In this document: positions 17,285-25,428 of the stretch, one piece after another
Numbering within the stretch: the first letter of the stretch is position 1
Layout of the letters: each line of letters opens with the position of its first letter
Origin: Gulosibacter hominis
GTDB lineage: Bacteria > Actinomycetota > Actinomycetes > Actinomycetales > Microbacteriaceae
Direction: 5' to 3'
DNA length: 64,000 nt
Assembly (NCBI RefSeq): GCF_904842695.1
Contig: NZ_CAJGWQ010000007.1
Location: forward strand, 53,833-117,832
Position numbers and translations under genes: made by a program
The notes under the pieces: model-generated
Seen by the model: the letters and a program-made list of their open reading frames with translations, nothing else
What the model was told of the DNA's origin: nothing
Database searches by the model: none

Positions 17285-18162
17285 GGCAGCGGCTCGCTTG
17301 TGCTCGTGTGCGGAATGGGATGCGGATGCGCGGTCGCATCGAAGTGCGTGTCTCGATGCTCGGCCGATTCGCCAAAGGTGGTGACCACCGAGGCGTCGGT
17401 GAGCACTTGGGCAACGGGTCCGAATGCGACCTGCTGGTGGTTGATGAGTAGCGCGTGCGTGCAGGCCTGAGTGGCGATTTCAAGGTCGTGGGTTGAGACC
17501 ATGATGCCCATTCCTTCGCCTCGCAATTCGCGCAGCGTTTCAAGCAGGGCCATCCGGTTGGTGGTGTCGAGCCCGTTGAAGGGTTCGTCGAGCAACAGCA
17601 GTTTTGGGTTGGATACGAGCGCGCGGGCAAGCAGGGCGCGCTGCTGTTGTCCACCCGAGAGGTCACCAAAAACACGGTCGGCGCGGCCGGTGAGCCGCAC
17701 CCGCTCGAGTGCCGCATCCACCGCCTGCCGATCGGCTTTACCCGGCCAGCGGAAGATACCGAGTTCGCGGTAGCGGCCCATCATGACCACCTGGCGCAGC
17801 GAGACCGGGAAGTTTGCGTCGAGGTCGGCCCGCTGCGGGAGGTAGCCGATGCGGTTGCGGGCCCGATCGAGATTGCCGCCAAATACGCGCAGGTCACCGT
17901 CGACAACGGATACGAGCCCGAGCAGTGCTTTCAGCACGGTTGATTTTCCGGCGCCGTTGGGGCCGATCAGCGCCACCGCCTCACCAGGCCGGACGGTGAG
18001 GGTGACGCCGGCGGCCGCCACGGCGGAGCCGTCATAGCTCAGGTTGGCCGAGCGGAATTGCACGACCGGTGACTGCGCCGACTGCGCGGTGGGTGGAACG
18101 GCACATCCCCGAACCTGCGAGGAGGTTTCGGGGATGTGCCGTTCGTTGGATGTGTGAGTCAC
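17281..18162 (-). CDS. znuC: Zinc/manganese ABC transporter ATPase
   Basis: 293 residues. Walker A is GPNGAGKST, the signature is LSGGQQQRALLARAL, Walker B is LLLLDEPFNGLD, and the switch His is in STHDLEIA. The C-terminus is His/Asp/Thr-rich (HRDTHFDATAHPHPIPHTST), plausibly metal-binding. The start is uncertain. GTG 18162 lies nine bases after znuA but has no good ribosome site and places an 18-bp hairpin inside the gene. GTG 18063 (VQFRSANLSYDG) would put the hairpin between the genes and begin near the normal ABC N-terminus. Confidence 0.9.
   Translation of the reverse strand: MTHTSNERHIPETSSQVRGCAVPPTAQSAQSPVVQFRSANLSYDGSAVAAAGVTLTVRPGEAVALIGPNGAGKSTVLKALLGLVSVVDGDLRVFGGNLDRARNRIGYLPQRADLDANFPVSLRQVVMMGRYRELGIFRWPGKADRQAVDAALERVRLTGRADRVFGDLSGGQQQRALLARALVSNPKLLLLDEPFNGLDTTNRMALLETLRELRGEGMGIMVSTHDLEIATQACTHALLINHQQVAFGPVAQVLTDASVVTTFGESAEHRDTHFDATAHPHPIPHTSTSEPLP
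18096..18144. promoter_or_regulatory. Perfect 18-bp hairpin at the znuA-znuC junction
   Basis: GAACGGCACATCCCCGAA (18096-18113) and its exact reverse complement (18127-18144) enclose a 13-base loop containing AGGAGG on the plus strand. No T run follows on either side, so a simple terminator is unlikely. An mRNA-stability or processing element is more likely. Confidence 0.7.
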
Positions 18163-18171
18163 CCGATTAGC

Positions 18172-19362
18172 CTACTTATCGTCTTTCAGGCTGCTGGGCA
18201 CCTCGCTCACCTTGCCGCCCCACGAATCGACCAGCTGGGTCACGTTGTGGATCTGCGAACCGATGTAGGTCTCGCCGTCGCTGCCTTCCGGTCCGAGCGC
18301 GTCGGTGTAGAGCCCGTCTTCGCCGGAGTAGACCTTGGCGCCGGTTTCGTTAGCGATTGCTTTCGCGGTGTCGGGCGATAGCTGCTGTTCGGCAAAGATC
18401 GCGGGAACCTTGTGCTCTTTGATCTTGGCAATCAGCTCGTCGAGTTCGGCAGCGCTGGGCTCGGCATTGTCGTCCCAGCTGGGGATGATCGAACCGACGA
18501 AGGTGACGTCGTACTCGTCGTTGAAGTAGTGGAGGGCGTCGTGGTTGGTAACCAGCAGACGCTTGTCTTCGGGGATCTGGTCGATGTTTTTTTCGATCCA
18601 CTCGTCGAGGTCGTCGAGCTTCTCGTTGTAGGCTTCAGCGTTTTTCCTGTAGGTGGCAGCGTTATCGGGATCGGCGTCAGCGAGTCCCTTGGCCACGTTG
18701 TCGACCATGTCTTCTGCGTTGCTGGGTGAGGTCCAGATGTGCGGGTTTACACCACCGTGGTCGTGGTCGTGACCGCCGTGGTCGTGACCGTGGTCGTCAT
18801 CGTCGTGGTCATGATCGTGCGCATCATCGTCGTGTTCGTGCGCATCATCATCGTGGTCATGCGCATCATCATCGTGGTCATGCGCATCATCATCGTGGTC
18901 ATGCGCGTCATCGTCGTGGTCGTGCGCGTCATCGTCGTGGTCGTGCGCGTCATCGTCGTGGTCGTGATCGTGCGCGTCATCATCTTCGTGCACGTCAATG
19001 CCCACCGATGCGTCGATGCGCGCGCCCTTAAACTCGGCAGCGTCGAGCGTGTCGTCGAGCCAGGGTTCGAGGTCGACGCCGTTGTAAATCACCACATCCG
19101 CGTTGCGGAGCGCCTCGAGGTCAGCTGCGGTGGGTTCGAAGCCGTGTACCGATTGACCGGGCTTCAGCAGCGTTGTTACCTGAGCACCCGTGCCGTCACT
19201 CACCTCGCGAGCAAAGTCATCGAGCTGGGTGGTGGTAGTCACCACTGAAATCCCGTCGCTGTTATTGGCAGCAGGTGATTCACCGCTTGCGCAGCCGGCC
19301 AGTGCCAGCGATACGGCACCAATTGCACCGGCCATTCCGAGCAGGTTCGAAAACTTGCGCAT
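18172..19362 (-). CDS. znuA: Zinc-binding lipoprotein of ABC importer
   Basis: 396 residues. The lipoprotein signal peptide has lipobox LAGC with Cys24. The cluster A-I fold is marked by GFEPTAADLEALRNADVVIY, VNPHIWTSP, LLVTNHDALHYF and the late IFAEQQLSPDTAKAIANETG. Between about residues 125 and 205 is an exceptionally long His/Asp loop made of AHDHDDD heptads, encoded by a 21-bp tandem repeat at about 18756-19000. Such loops are typical of zinc-specific proteins and act as zinc-capture or sensing regions. ATG 19362 with AGGAAC upstream gives the lipoprotein signal directly. It is the first gene of the operon. Confidence 0.94.
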   Translation of the reverse strand: MRKFSNLLGMAGAIGAVSLALAGCASGESPAANNSDGISVVTTTTQLDDFAREVSDGTGAQVTTLLKPGQSVHGFEPTAADLEALRNADVVIYNGVDLEPWLDDTLDAAEFKGARIDASVGIDVHEDDDAHDHDHDDDAHDHDDDAHDHDDDAHDHDDDAHDHDDDAHDHDDDAHEHDDDAHDHDHDDDDHGHDHGGHDHDHGGVNPHIWTSPSNAEDMVDNVAKGLADADPDNAATYRKNAEAYNEKLDDLDEWIEKNIDQIPEDKRLLVTNHDALHYFNDEYDVTFVGSIIPSWDDNAEPSAAELDELIAKIKEHKVPAIFAEQQLSPDTAKAIANETGAKVYSGEDGLYTDALGPEGSDGETYIGSQIHNVTQLVDSWGGKVSEVPSSLKDDK

Positions 19363-19415
19363 CCTGTTCCTCTCATTTGCACGCGCGTCAAACAGAATCA
19401 GCCAACCGTAGCGAT

Positions 19416-19433
19416 TAACAATAATCATTGTCA
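19416..19433 (-). promoter_or_regulatory. Zur/Fur-type operator upstream of znuA
   Basis: TGACAATGATTATTGTTA on the minus strand: half-sites TGACAAT and ATTGTTA are inverted repeats with one mismatch, 54 bases before the znuA start. It resembles actinobacterial Zur boxes (TGA.AATGATTNTCA-like). Confidence 0.75.
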
Positions 19434-19553
19434 ATTGATGCCAGGATGCGCAGCAGCATCCGGCCTTGCAATTGCCAAGTTGATGTTGAATCATCCAGCT
19501 GAACGTGCCGGAGGCAAACTAAAGACCGCAAGCTGCCAATTCTGCGGCAAATT

Positions 19554-19577
19554 ACTTGCAAACTTAATTTTGCAAAC
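19554..19577. promoter_or_regulatory. Possible DeoR-family operator
   Basis: The repeated TTGCAAAC (19556-19563 and 19570-19577) lies in an AT-rich stretch 46 bases before the DeoR-type gene. It is a candidate autoregulatory site, with no direct proof. Confidence 0.35.
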
Positions 19578-19623
19578 GCAAAATAGAAGTATCCCCCGCT
19601 CCCGTCGGTCTGGAGTGAACAGT

Positions 19624-20391
19624 ATGGCAACCAACCAACGCCGCGCCGAGATCACGGCCGCACTGCGCGCCGAACACACGGTGCGCATCAGCGACCTCGC
19701 CCAAAAATTTCAGGTCTCCCGCGAGACCATCCGCAAAGATCTCTACCGTCTCGAAGAAGAGGGTGTCGCCACTGTCGTCCGGGGCGGCGCTGTATTGCGC
19801 GACCAGCGGCGCGAATCAGCGTTCGAGCAGCGTCGCACGCTCAACATTGAACGCAAGCGCGCCATCGCCCGGCAGACAGCATCCCTGGTTGAACCCGGCA
19901 TGACGGTGTTTCTTGACTACGGCACCAGCACGCAAATGCTCGCCGAGCGAATCGTCGAAATTAGCCCGCTCACGGTGGTGACCAACACCCTGCCGATCGC
20001 CAGCACGCTGCTGGCCAACCCAGACATTGCACTGGTTATCCCCGGTGGCAATGTGCGCCCCGATGAGTCGTCGCTTTCTGGACCGCTGGCCATGTGGAAC
20101 CTGCAGCGGCTCTTTTTTGATGTCGGTTTTTTCGGCTGCGCCGGCATCTCGGCCGAGCGCGGTGTCACCAATTTCCACGTGCTCGAATCCGATTTTTCGC
20201 GCCAGGCGATTGCGCACGCCAATCGCAGCTACCTGCTGGCCGACTCGAGCAAGTTTGGCACCGCGGCGCTCAACAAGGTCGTACCGCTGAGCGCGCTCGA
20301 CGCCGTGATCACCGACGATGCGGTCGACCCCGAACAGGCCGAGGTGATCCGCGACGCCGGCCTTGAAGTTCGGCTGGCCAACACACCCTAG
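19624..20391 (+). CDS. DeoR-family transcriptional regulator
   Basis: 255 residues. The N-terminal helix-turn-helix has VRISDLAQKFQVSRETIRKD followed by LEEEGVATVVRGGAV, the DeoR signature. The C-terminal DeoRC sensor domain has VFLDYGTSTQMLAERI and FFGCAGISAERGVTNF. ATG 19624 gives the canonical N-terminus MATNQRRAEI. Such proteins sense a sugar phosphate and repress sugar-uptake genes. The next gene encodes HPr, so a role in PTS sugar control is plausible. Confidence 0.88.
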   Translation: MATNQRRAEITAALRAEHTVRISDLAQKFQVSRETIRKDLYRLEEEGVATVVRGGAVLRDQRRESAFEQRRTLNIERKRAIARQTASLVEPGMTVFLDYGTSTQMLAERIVEISPLTVVTNTLPIASTLLANPDIALVIPGGNVRPDESSLSGPLAMWNLQRLFFDVGFFGCAGISAERGVTNFHVLESDFSRQAIAHANRSYLLADSSKFGTAALNKVVPLSALDAVITDDAVDPEQAEVIRDAGLEVRLANTP

Positions 20392-20456
20392 GGCGCAAAC
20401 AAGATCTCCACCCGCGAAGTCACACTTGAGTGCAATACACCCCGGAAGGAATACCC

Positions 20457-20729
20457 ATGTCACAGGCAACTCGCACCGTCACCGTCAAGGACCCGGTCGG
20501 CCTGCACGCCCGCCCCGCCTCCGAACTGGTGAAAACCGTGGGCGAGAGCGGCGCCAAGGTCACCATTTCGAAGACTCCTGGTGAACCCGGCGTGGATGCG
20601 GCCAGCATCCTGGCGGTGCTCTCACTCGGTATTGCGCAGGGCGACACCGTCGAGCTTGTGGTGGACGGCGAAGATGCGGATGCGATCGCCGACCGGCTCG
20701 TCAAGCTCATTGCGGAGCAGAACGGCTAG
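20457..20729 (+). CDS. ptsH: Phosphocarrier protein HPr
   Basis: 90 residues. The active-site His17 is in DPVGLHARPAS, and Ser50 in DAASILAVLSLG corresponds to the regulatory serine. The start is supported by GGAAGGA at 20444-20450. HPr carries phosphate from enzyme I to the sugar-specific IIA proteins of the PTS. No enzyme I or EII gene is in the window. Confidence 0.95.
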   Translation: MSQATRTVTVKDPVGLHARPASELVKTVGESGAKVTISKTPGEPGVDAASILAVLSLGIAQGDTVELVVDGEDADAIADRLVKLIAEQNG

Positions 20730-20844
20730 TTTCGCCACGAGCGGCGACCTCAGCATTACACGCCATCATCTGCCCCGCTGGGCGGGAGTTCATGCAGCCA
20801 ACTGCGGACGACTTCAAAAAATGTATCCGGAGTCACCAAACTGT

Positions 20845-21408
20845 TCAATCAATAGGCGAACCGACTTGAGAAGCTACACCATTATTAAGAAATAACAGTA
20901 CGCGATGAGCCGAAGGAAAGTGGCGCCGGATTAACGATTCCGCATTTTCGACTGCTCCAGTAAAGAAATTGGGCTCTACGAGACTCGGCGATGCGGATTC
21001 ACTCTCTTCAGCAAATACGCAAGCAGCGAAATTGCTGGGATTAACAACGCACCGAGAGGGAGGAATGGGCCCGCATCCGTCTTCCCAAAGCACACCATAC
21101 GCGTCTCGCCCGAGATATCCCATTGGCTCAACGAACTCCGATGCAGCAATCTCCGCATCAACCAACCTCGCCTTACGCAACCCTGGCCTTGGCAGAACGA
21201 AAGACTGCCCAACCAACCCACCTACCCGCTTGTCCCAAAACAAGTAATTAAGCGCTGGCCTTTCTTCGGATATTTCAACCCAGGTCACCCGCAGTTCTGG
21301 ACAGTAAAATTCACGCCCTATAATGAATGGGTACATCCACAGAAGGTGCCGGTCAAGGTGTTCAACATCATATTCTTCCATGACGGATCGAATGTTTGAG
21401 CTTGTCAC
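20845..21408 (-). CDS. Hypothetical protein in accessory island
   Basis: 187 residues, not recognised. It starts at GTG 21408 with GGGAGAGG upstream. The sequence is acidic, soluble and without membrane segments (for example MEEYDVEHLDRHLLWMYPF and RVTWVEISEERPALNYLFWDK). Codon use is less GC-biased than in neighbours. It follows a broken upstream gene whose stop is 15 bases away. That order, with the IS beside it, is seen for toxin-immunity pairs, so an immunity role is one guess. Confidence 0.55.
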   Translation of the reverse strand: MTSSNIRSVMEEYDVEHLDRHLLWMYPFIIGREFYCPELRVTWVEISEERPALNYLFWDKRVGGLVGQSFVLPRPGLRKARLVDAEIAASEFVEPMGYLGRDAYGVLWEDGCGPIPPSRCVVNPSNFAACVFAEESESASPSLVEPNFFTGAVENAESLIRRHFPSAHRVLLFLNNGVASQVGSPID

Positions 21409-21423
21409 ATCTATACCTCTCCC

Positions 21424-21612
21424 TTAATGCAACGAATCGTATACTTCCTGCTCTGTTAATGGTTGATATCCCGCTACCTCAATAGTGACACTCTCGCCAC
21501 CCCCAGAGGCTAGCCCTGCCCCCTCATCGGAATCCGCGTAGAAAGGTACGAGAGGAAGCCCTCGGGCCGCTGCGTAGACCTGTTCGTACACCCATGAATC
21601 GCATTTAGTCGT
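21424..21612 (-). pseudogene. C-terminal remnant of an unknown gene
   Basis: An open frame of 62 codons (TTKCDSWVYEQVYAAARGLP ... EQEVYDSLH) with no start codon, ending 15 bases before the 187-residue gene. An upstream stop closes this frame at 21613-21615. A different frame continues towards the IS end at 21650 (YCNYPDADKRLN), so a frameshift or deletion has also occurred. It looks like the 3' end of a gene cut by the insertion sequence. Confidence 0.5.
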
Positions 21613-21649
21613 TTATCTGCGTCAGGGTAATTGCAGTACATGGTTTGCA

Positions 21650-22845
21650 GGCTCTTCGGAATTGAGGGTGTGGTCGGGGTGTGAGGTTCGTTGGCGCGTC
21701 GCTGCGTGGGTAGGAGTCGAGGCCTTCCGAGGATGGAAGTTCTCACACTGCCCATTCGAAAGATCTCGACGTGCCCCACGCTACCTTTGTTGCTCCTGAC
21801 GTGACCAAGTTCTGCCGTCTCGACGAGCTCGGACTGGAGGTGATCCGGCAGTTCATCGAACCGGACCGGTCGGTGCTGGAGTGCCGCGTGACCGAACCGG
21901 ATCAGTGGTGCCGGCGGTGTGGCAGCGCGGGCAGGCCCCGTGACACGGTGACGCGTCGGCTCGCGCACGAACCGTTCGGCTGGCTGCCGACCGTGCTGCT
22001 GATCCGGGTGCGCCGCTACCGGTGTGGGGGTGCGGGCACGTGTGGCGGCACACGCGTCGGGGCGACAAATACGTCACCGTCATCATCGACCTCACCGGGC
22101 CGCACGCTGGCACCGGCCCCGCCAGGCTGCTGGACATGGTCGAAGGCCGCACGAAACACGTGTTCAAGAAGTGGCTCGCCGCACGCCCCGCCCCCTGGCG
22201 CGACGCGATCGAGGTCGTCGCCATGGACGGCTTCAGCGGCTACAAATCGGCAGCCAACGAGGAACTGCCCGACGCGATCCCGGTGCTCGATCCGTTTCAC
22301 GTCGTCCGCCTGGCCGGCGATGCGCTGGACGAGTGCCGACGACGAGTACAGCAAGAGCTCTACGGGCGCCGCGGCCGAAAGAACGATCCCCTCTACCAAG
22401 CCCGCCGCACCCTGCACGCTGGCACCGATCTGCTCACCCCGTCCCAGCAGAACCGGCGCGAGACACTGTTCTCGAACGAGCTGCACGTCGAGGTCGAAGC
22501 GACCTGGGGCATCTACCAGCGCATGATCACCGCCTACCGCGACACCGACCGGGCCCGCGGCCGGGCCGCGATGCAGGCCGTGATCACCTCCATCAGCCAC
22601 GGCGTTCCACCGCGCTCAAAGAACTCCGAAGGCTCGGGCGCACCATGACCAGGCGAGCCACCGACGTGCTGGCCTACTTCGACCGCCCCGGCACCAGCAA
22701 CGGACCCACCGAAGCCATCAACGGCCGACTCGAACACCTCCGCGGCTCCGCCCTCGGCTTCCGCAACCTCACCAACTACATCGCCCGGGCGCTCCTTGAA
22801 AGCGGCGGCTTCAGAAACCAACTACACCCTCATATGCGATGAGCC
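21650..22845 (+). mobile_element. ISL3-family insertion sequence, decayed
   Basis: Terminal inverted repeats: the left end GGCTCTTCGGAATTGAGGGTG (21650 on) and, on the other strand, GGCTCATCGCATATGAGGGTG at 22845, with 22 of 28 positions alike. The outer flanks GGTTTGCA (left) and GGTTTGGT (right) share six of eight bases, a possible worn target duplication. The element is about 1.2 kb with a broken transposase. Confidence 0.8.
21771..22842 (+). pseudogene. ISL3-family transposase, frameshifted and internally deleted
   Basis: Three frames are needed. The N-terminal part (from 21771) has the zinc-finger-like WCRRCGSAG and ends at RYRCGG. After a deletion near 22020-22050 the second part reads HVWRHTRRGDKYVTVIIDLT and includes AMDGFSGYKSA and the ISL3 motif LDPFHVVRLA. 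At about 22605 a one-base loss shifts the frame again into ALKELRRLGRTM and GTSNGPTEAINGRLEHLR, which carries the catalytic Glu. The deletion removes the region expected before HVWRH, including the usual first catalytic Asp. It should be inactive. Confidence 0.88.
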
Positions 22846-22909
22846 GGTTTGGTCCTGTGCAGACCCTGAGGGGAGCGCGCTTAGAGCCTCCGTCCGTTAA
22901 TGTCTCCCC

Positions 22910-24190
22910 GTGAGTTCCTCTTCCATTCCCGCACGCACGCTGGCGCATGCTCGCCGCTGGATGACCGCAGGACTTGTTGTCTCCATCTTGGGTACACGAC
23001 TGATCGAAGGCGGCTCAGATGGTCTCGTCGCTCTAGGCCTTCTTCCAGTCGTGTGGGTAGCTGTCTTGACCACCGCCGGTGAGTTGATCTCATTCGCGTC
23101 TCCTGTGATGGCCAGTTTCTTCGCCCGGTTCAGTCCCGCGGGTGTTCTCATCGCCTCCGACTTGCTAGAGGCCGTTGTCAGTGCAGTGGCGTTCATCATC
23201 ATCCTGGTTGCCCCGTCGCTATTGGTCCCCGTGCTTATTGTTTATCTGCTCATCTCGGTAGTGTTCCCAGCGATTACCGATGTGGTCGAGGAGTTTTACG
23301 GCCAACAGCTCGCCCAGGCAGACCCTGATGAAGCCATGACCTTTAACGCGTCGATCTACTCGATCCTCGCGTTCATCGGAATCGTCTTCGCCATGCCGCT
23401 AGGTAGTGTCTTGGCTGGTGTATCAATTCACGTGCTGCTGGCCGCAAACATGACCTTGTCCGCAGCCGGCACACTGCTTCGCTTCGTAAGTTCACGAACA
23501 GTGGTTACGCTCCCGCCAGTAGAACAGGATGCTGAGGACTTCGCAGTCTTCGGAAAACGTATGGCATTCAAGCCGTTTATGAAAGATCTGGTTACGACTG
23601 GCGTAGCCTCGCCGCTGTTCAGCTTTCTCACTGCGACGGGAGCCACAGTGGGTGGAATCTATGTCTACTTGGCGGGGGCAGCCTCCTCAGACATGCCACC
23701 CACCGATGCACTCGGGCTCACCGTAGCTGCCTTTGGTGTTGGCGCAACCATCGGCCCCTGGATAGCAAAGGCACTCTCTAAACTCGGAGATCTCTCCCGT
23801 ACTGTTTCCAGACTCCTTTGGATGACGGTTGTCTTTCTTCTCGCCTTGAGCATCGCTTTCGCGACCGCAAATGGCCAAATCTCATGGTGGATCGGTATTG
23901 TCTACGCACTTTTCATTGGTTTCCTCGCCCGGATGCGGGCAGTCCTCACAACGACGTTGCGTCAGCGTAGCTTTCGAGGCTCACGGTTTGGGCGCATCAT
24001 GAGCTGGTCTTTCGCCGCGACTGCTCTCGGCACTAGCGTCGGAAGCTGGTTGGCAATCGTCGTGAATGCCACTGAATTCCCCCAAGTCGCAGTGTTCATT
24101 TACGCGCTCTTCCTTGTGGCCGCGGCACTCTTGGCTATGCAAACACACAAGAACACGGATTGTTACGCCGCAGCTGGGCGCAAGGTTTGA
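22910..24190 (+). CDS. MFS-type transporter
   Basis: 426 residues with about 10-12 hydrophobic segments, starting at GTG 22910. The fold resembles the major facilitator superfamily, with GGSDGLVALGLLPVVW in the first helices and a central cytoplasmic loop near residues 195-225 (VEQDAEDFAVFGKRMAFK). The substrate cannot be assigned. It follows the IS directly and its GC content is lower than in the core genes, so it may be acquired. An exporter is the most common role for such lone genes. Confidence 0.75.
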   Translation: MSSSSIPARTLAHARRWMTAGLVVSILGTRLIEGGSDGLVALGLLPVVWVAVLTTAGELISFASPVMASFFARFSPAGVLIASDLLEAVVSAVAFIIILVAPSLLVPVLIVYLLISVVFPAITDVVEEFYGQQLAQADPDEAMTFNASIYSILAFIGIVFAMPLGSVLAGVSIHVLLAANMTLSAAGTLLRFVSSRTVVTLPPVEQDAEDFAVFGKRMAFKPFMKDLVTTGVASPLFSFLTATGATVGGIYVYLAGAASSDMPPTDALGLTVAAFGVGATIGPWIAKALSKLGDLSRTVSRLLWMTVVFLLALSIAFATANGQISWWIGIVYALFIGFLARMRAVLTTTLRQRSFRGSRFGRIMSWSFAATALGTSVGSWLAIVVNATEFPQVAVFIYALFLVAAALLAMQTHKNTDCYAAAGRKV

Positions 24191-24237
24191 TTTAACGCGA
24201 TCAGCAATAAGTTACGGTGTCCATCAGCCAACCACCG

Positions 24238-24642
24238 CTACCAAAGCCGGATCAACCAGTAGGCCAGCCCCGCACATCCGGCAGCCCACAGCATGCTGAG
24301 CATCGTGCCAATGATGAACAGCTCACCGATGCGCGGGCTCGCCTGTGCGTGCAGTTCTGGGTAACGGCCGAGGCCCTTGACCGCGACGATCATCGCCAAC
24401 CCGGCGGGGAACCCGGCCATGAGCGTGCTGTAGGTCGCCACGCGTTCAAGCATGCCAATCCAACGCCCGCCGGGAAGCACACGCTGCGGCTCAAGCAAGC
24501 GATCATCATCCTGTTTTGGTGTGGGCTGGTCAATCTTGGCAAGAAGCCAGCCGATGAGCGGATTGGCCGCCACTGCGATCACAGCGAATAGCGCCACGAT
24601 AAGGGCTTTCAATACCTGACTGAGCAGTGGGTCCACACGCAA
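24238..24642 (-). CDS. Small membrane protein next to SatD-family gene
   Basis: 134 residues with three or four membrane segments (about 10-30, 70-92 and 105-132) and a polar loop at 38-60. It is divergent from the SatD-family gene, with 109 bases between starts. SatD-type genes are often found beside a small membrane protein of this size, so the two probably act together. Function is not known. Confidence 0.65.
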   Translation of the reverse strand: MRVDPLLSQVLKALIVALFAVIAVAANPLIGWLLAKIDQPTPKQDDDRLLEPQRVLPGGRWIGMLERVATYSTLMAGFPAGLAMIVAVKGLGRYPELHAQASPRIGELFIIGTMLSMLWAAGCAGLAYWLIRLW

Positions 24643-24751
24643 ATGCTAACGAGCGATACCGACAACACTGGCCACCGCTCGGTGGAAGAGCACTGTATTT
24701 GCCTGAGGAACTCACTTCTCCAGAGCAGTTCAATGAAGCTATTATCTTCAT

Positions 24752-25423
24752 ATGGCGAAAATGAAGGTCAAAAACCCGGTCGACCTATCGCATCCAACCC
24801 AATGCGTCGCGCTGCTCGCCGACCAGGTCGGCTCGCGCGATAGCAATCGAGCCCAAAGCCACACCGCAATTCTCAACACCCTCCCGCGCATCAACCAGCA
24901 GGTACCGAGCCTCGATGCGCTCCGCGTCACCGTGGGTGATGAACTACAGGGCGTCTACCCCACCCTCGGCGGGGCACTCGAAGCTGGCTACCGACTCCGG
25001 CTCGAACTGGCCGGAACCGTCGACCTGCGCATCGGGTTGGGCCGTGGCGAGGTGGTCGAAATTGACACCGAGCACGGCATCCAAGACGGCTCAGCCTGGT
25101 ACGCCGCCCGCGATGCCATCGGCCAGGTCGCAGCCATTGCCCAAACCCGCGGCTACCGGTCCGTGCGCACCGCACTGGTCAATGCCGACACGGATGAACC
25201 CGGGGCCTCGCTCATCACCCCCGCGCTGCAGCTCATCGACTCTGCGCTCGGGCGACTGCGGACCGGAGCCGCGCAGTCACTGCTCGCACTCATCGACGGC
25301 CACGACAACCAGTCGGCCGCCGAAGCCGCCGGTATCTCGCCATCCGCCAACTCGCAGCGCATCGACAATAACGACCTGCGCATCCTCGCCGACGCGATCC
25401 GAGCCGTCATCGCACTGCCGTAA
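24752..25423 (+). CDS. SatD-family protein
   Basis: 223 residues. The N-terminal CVALLADQVGSRDSNRAQ, then VTVGDELQGVYPTLGGALEAG and RIGLGRGEV, are SatD-family motifs. The C-terminal 50 residues (SAAEAAGISPSANSQRIDNN) look like a helix-turn-helix. SatD was named from a streptococcal acid-tolerance locus, and its biochemical role is unknown. The TATTAT box six bases before ATG 24752 is a strong leaderless promoter candidate. Confidence 0.8.
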   Translation: MAKMKVKNPVDLSHPTQCVALLADQVGSRDSNRAQSHTAILNTLPRINQQVPSLDALRVTVGDELQGVYPTLGGALEAGYRLRLELAGTVDLRIGLGRGEVVEIDTEHGIQDGSAWYAARDAIGQVAAIAQTRGYRSVRTALVNADTDEPGASLITPALQLIDSALGRLRTGAAQSLLALIDGHDNQSAAEAAGISPSANSQRIDNNDLRILADAIRAVIALP

Positions 25424-25428
25424 CGCAG

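Noticed and set aside
18739..19248. Plus-strand frames with runs of Val/Ile or His/Arg opposite znuA
   Set aside because: These are antisense readings of the His/Asp tandem repeat, not proteins.
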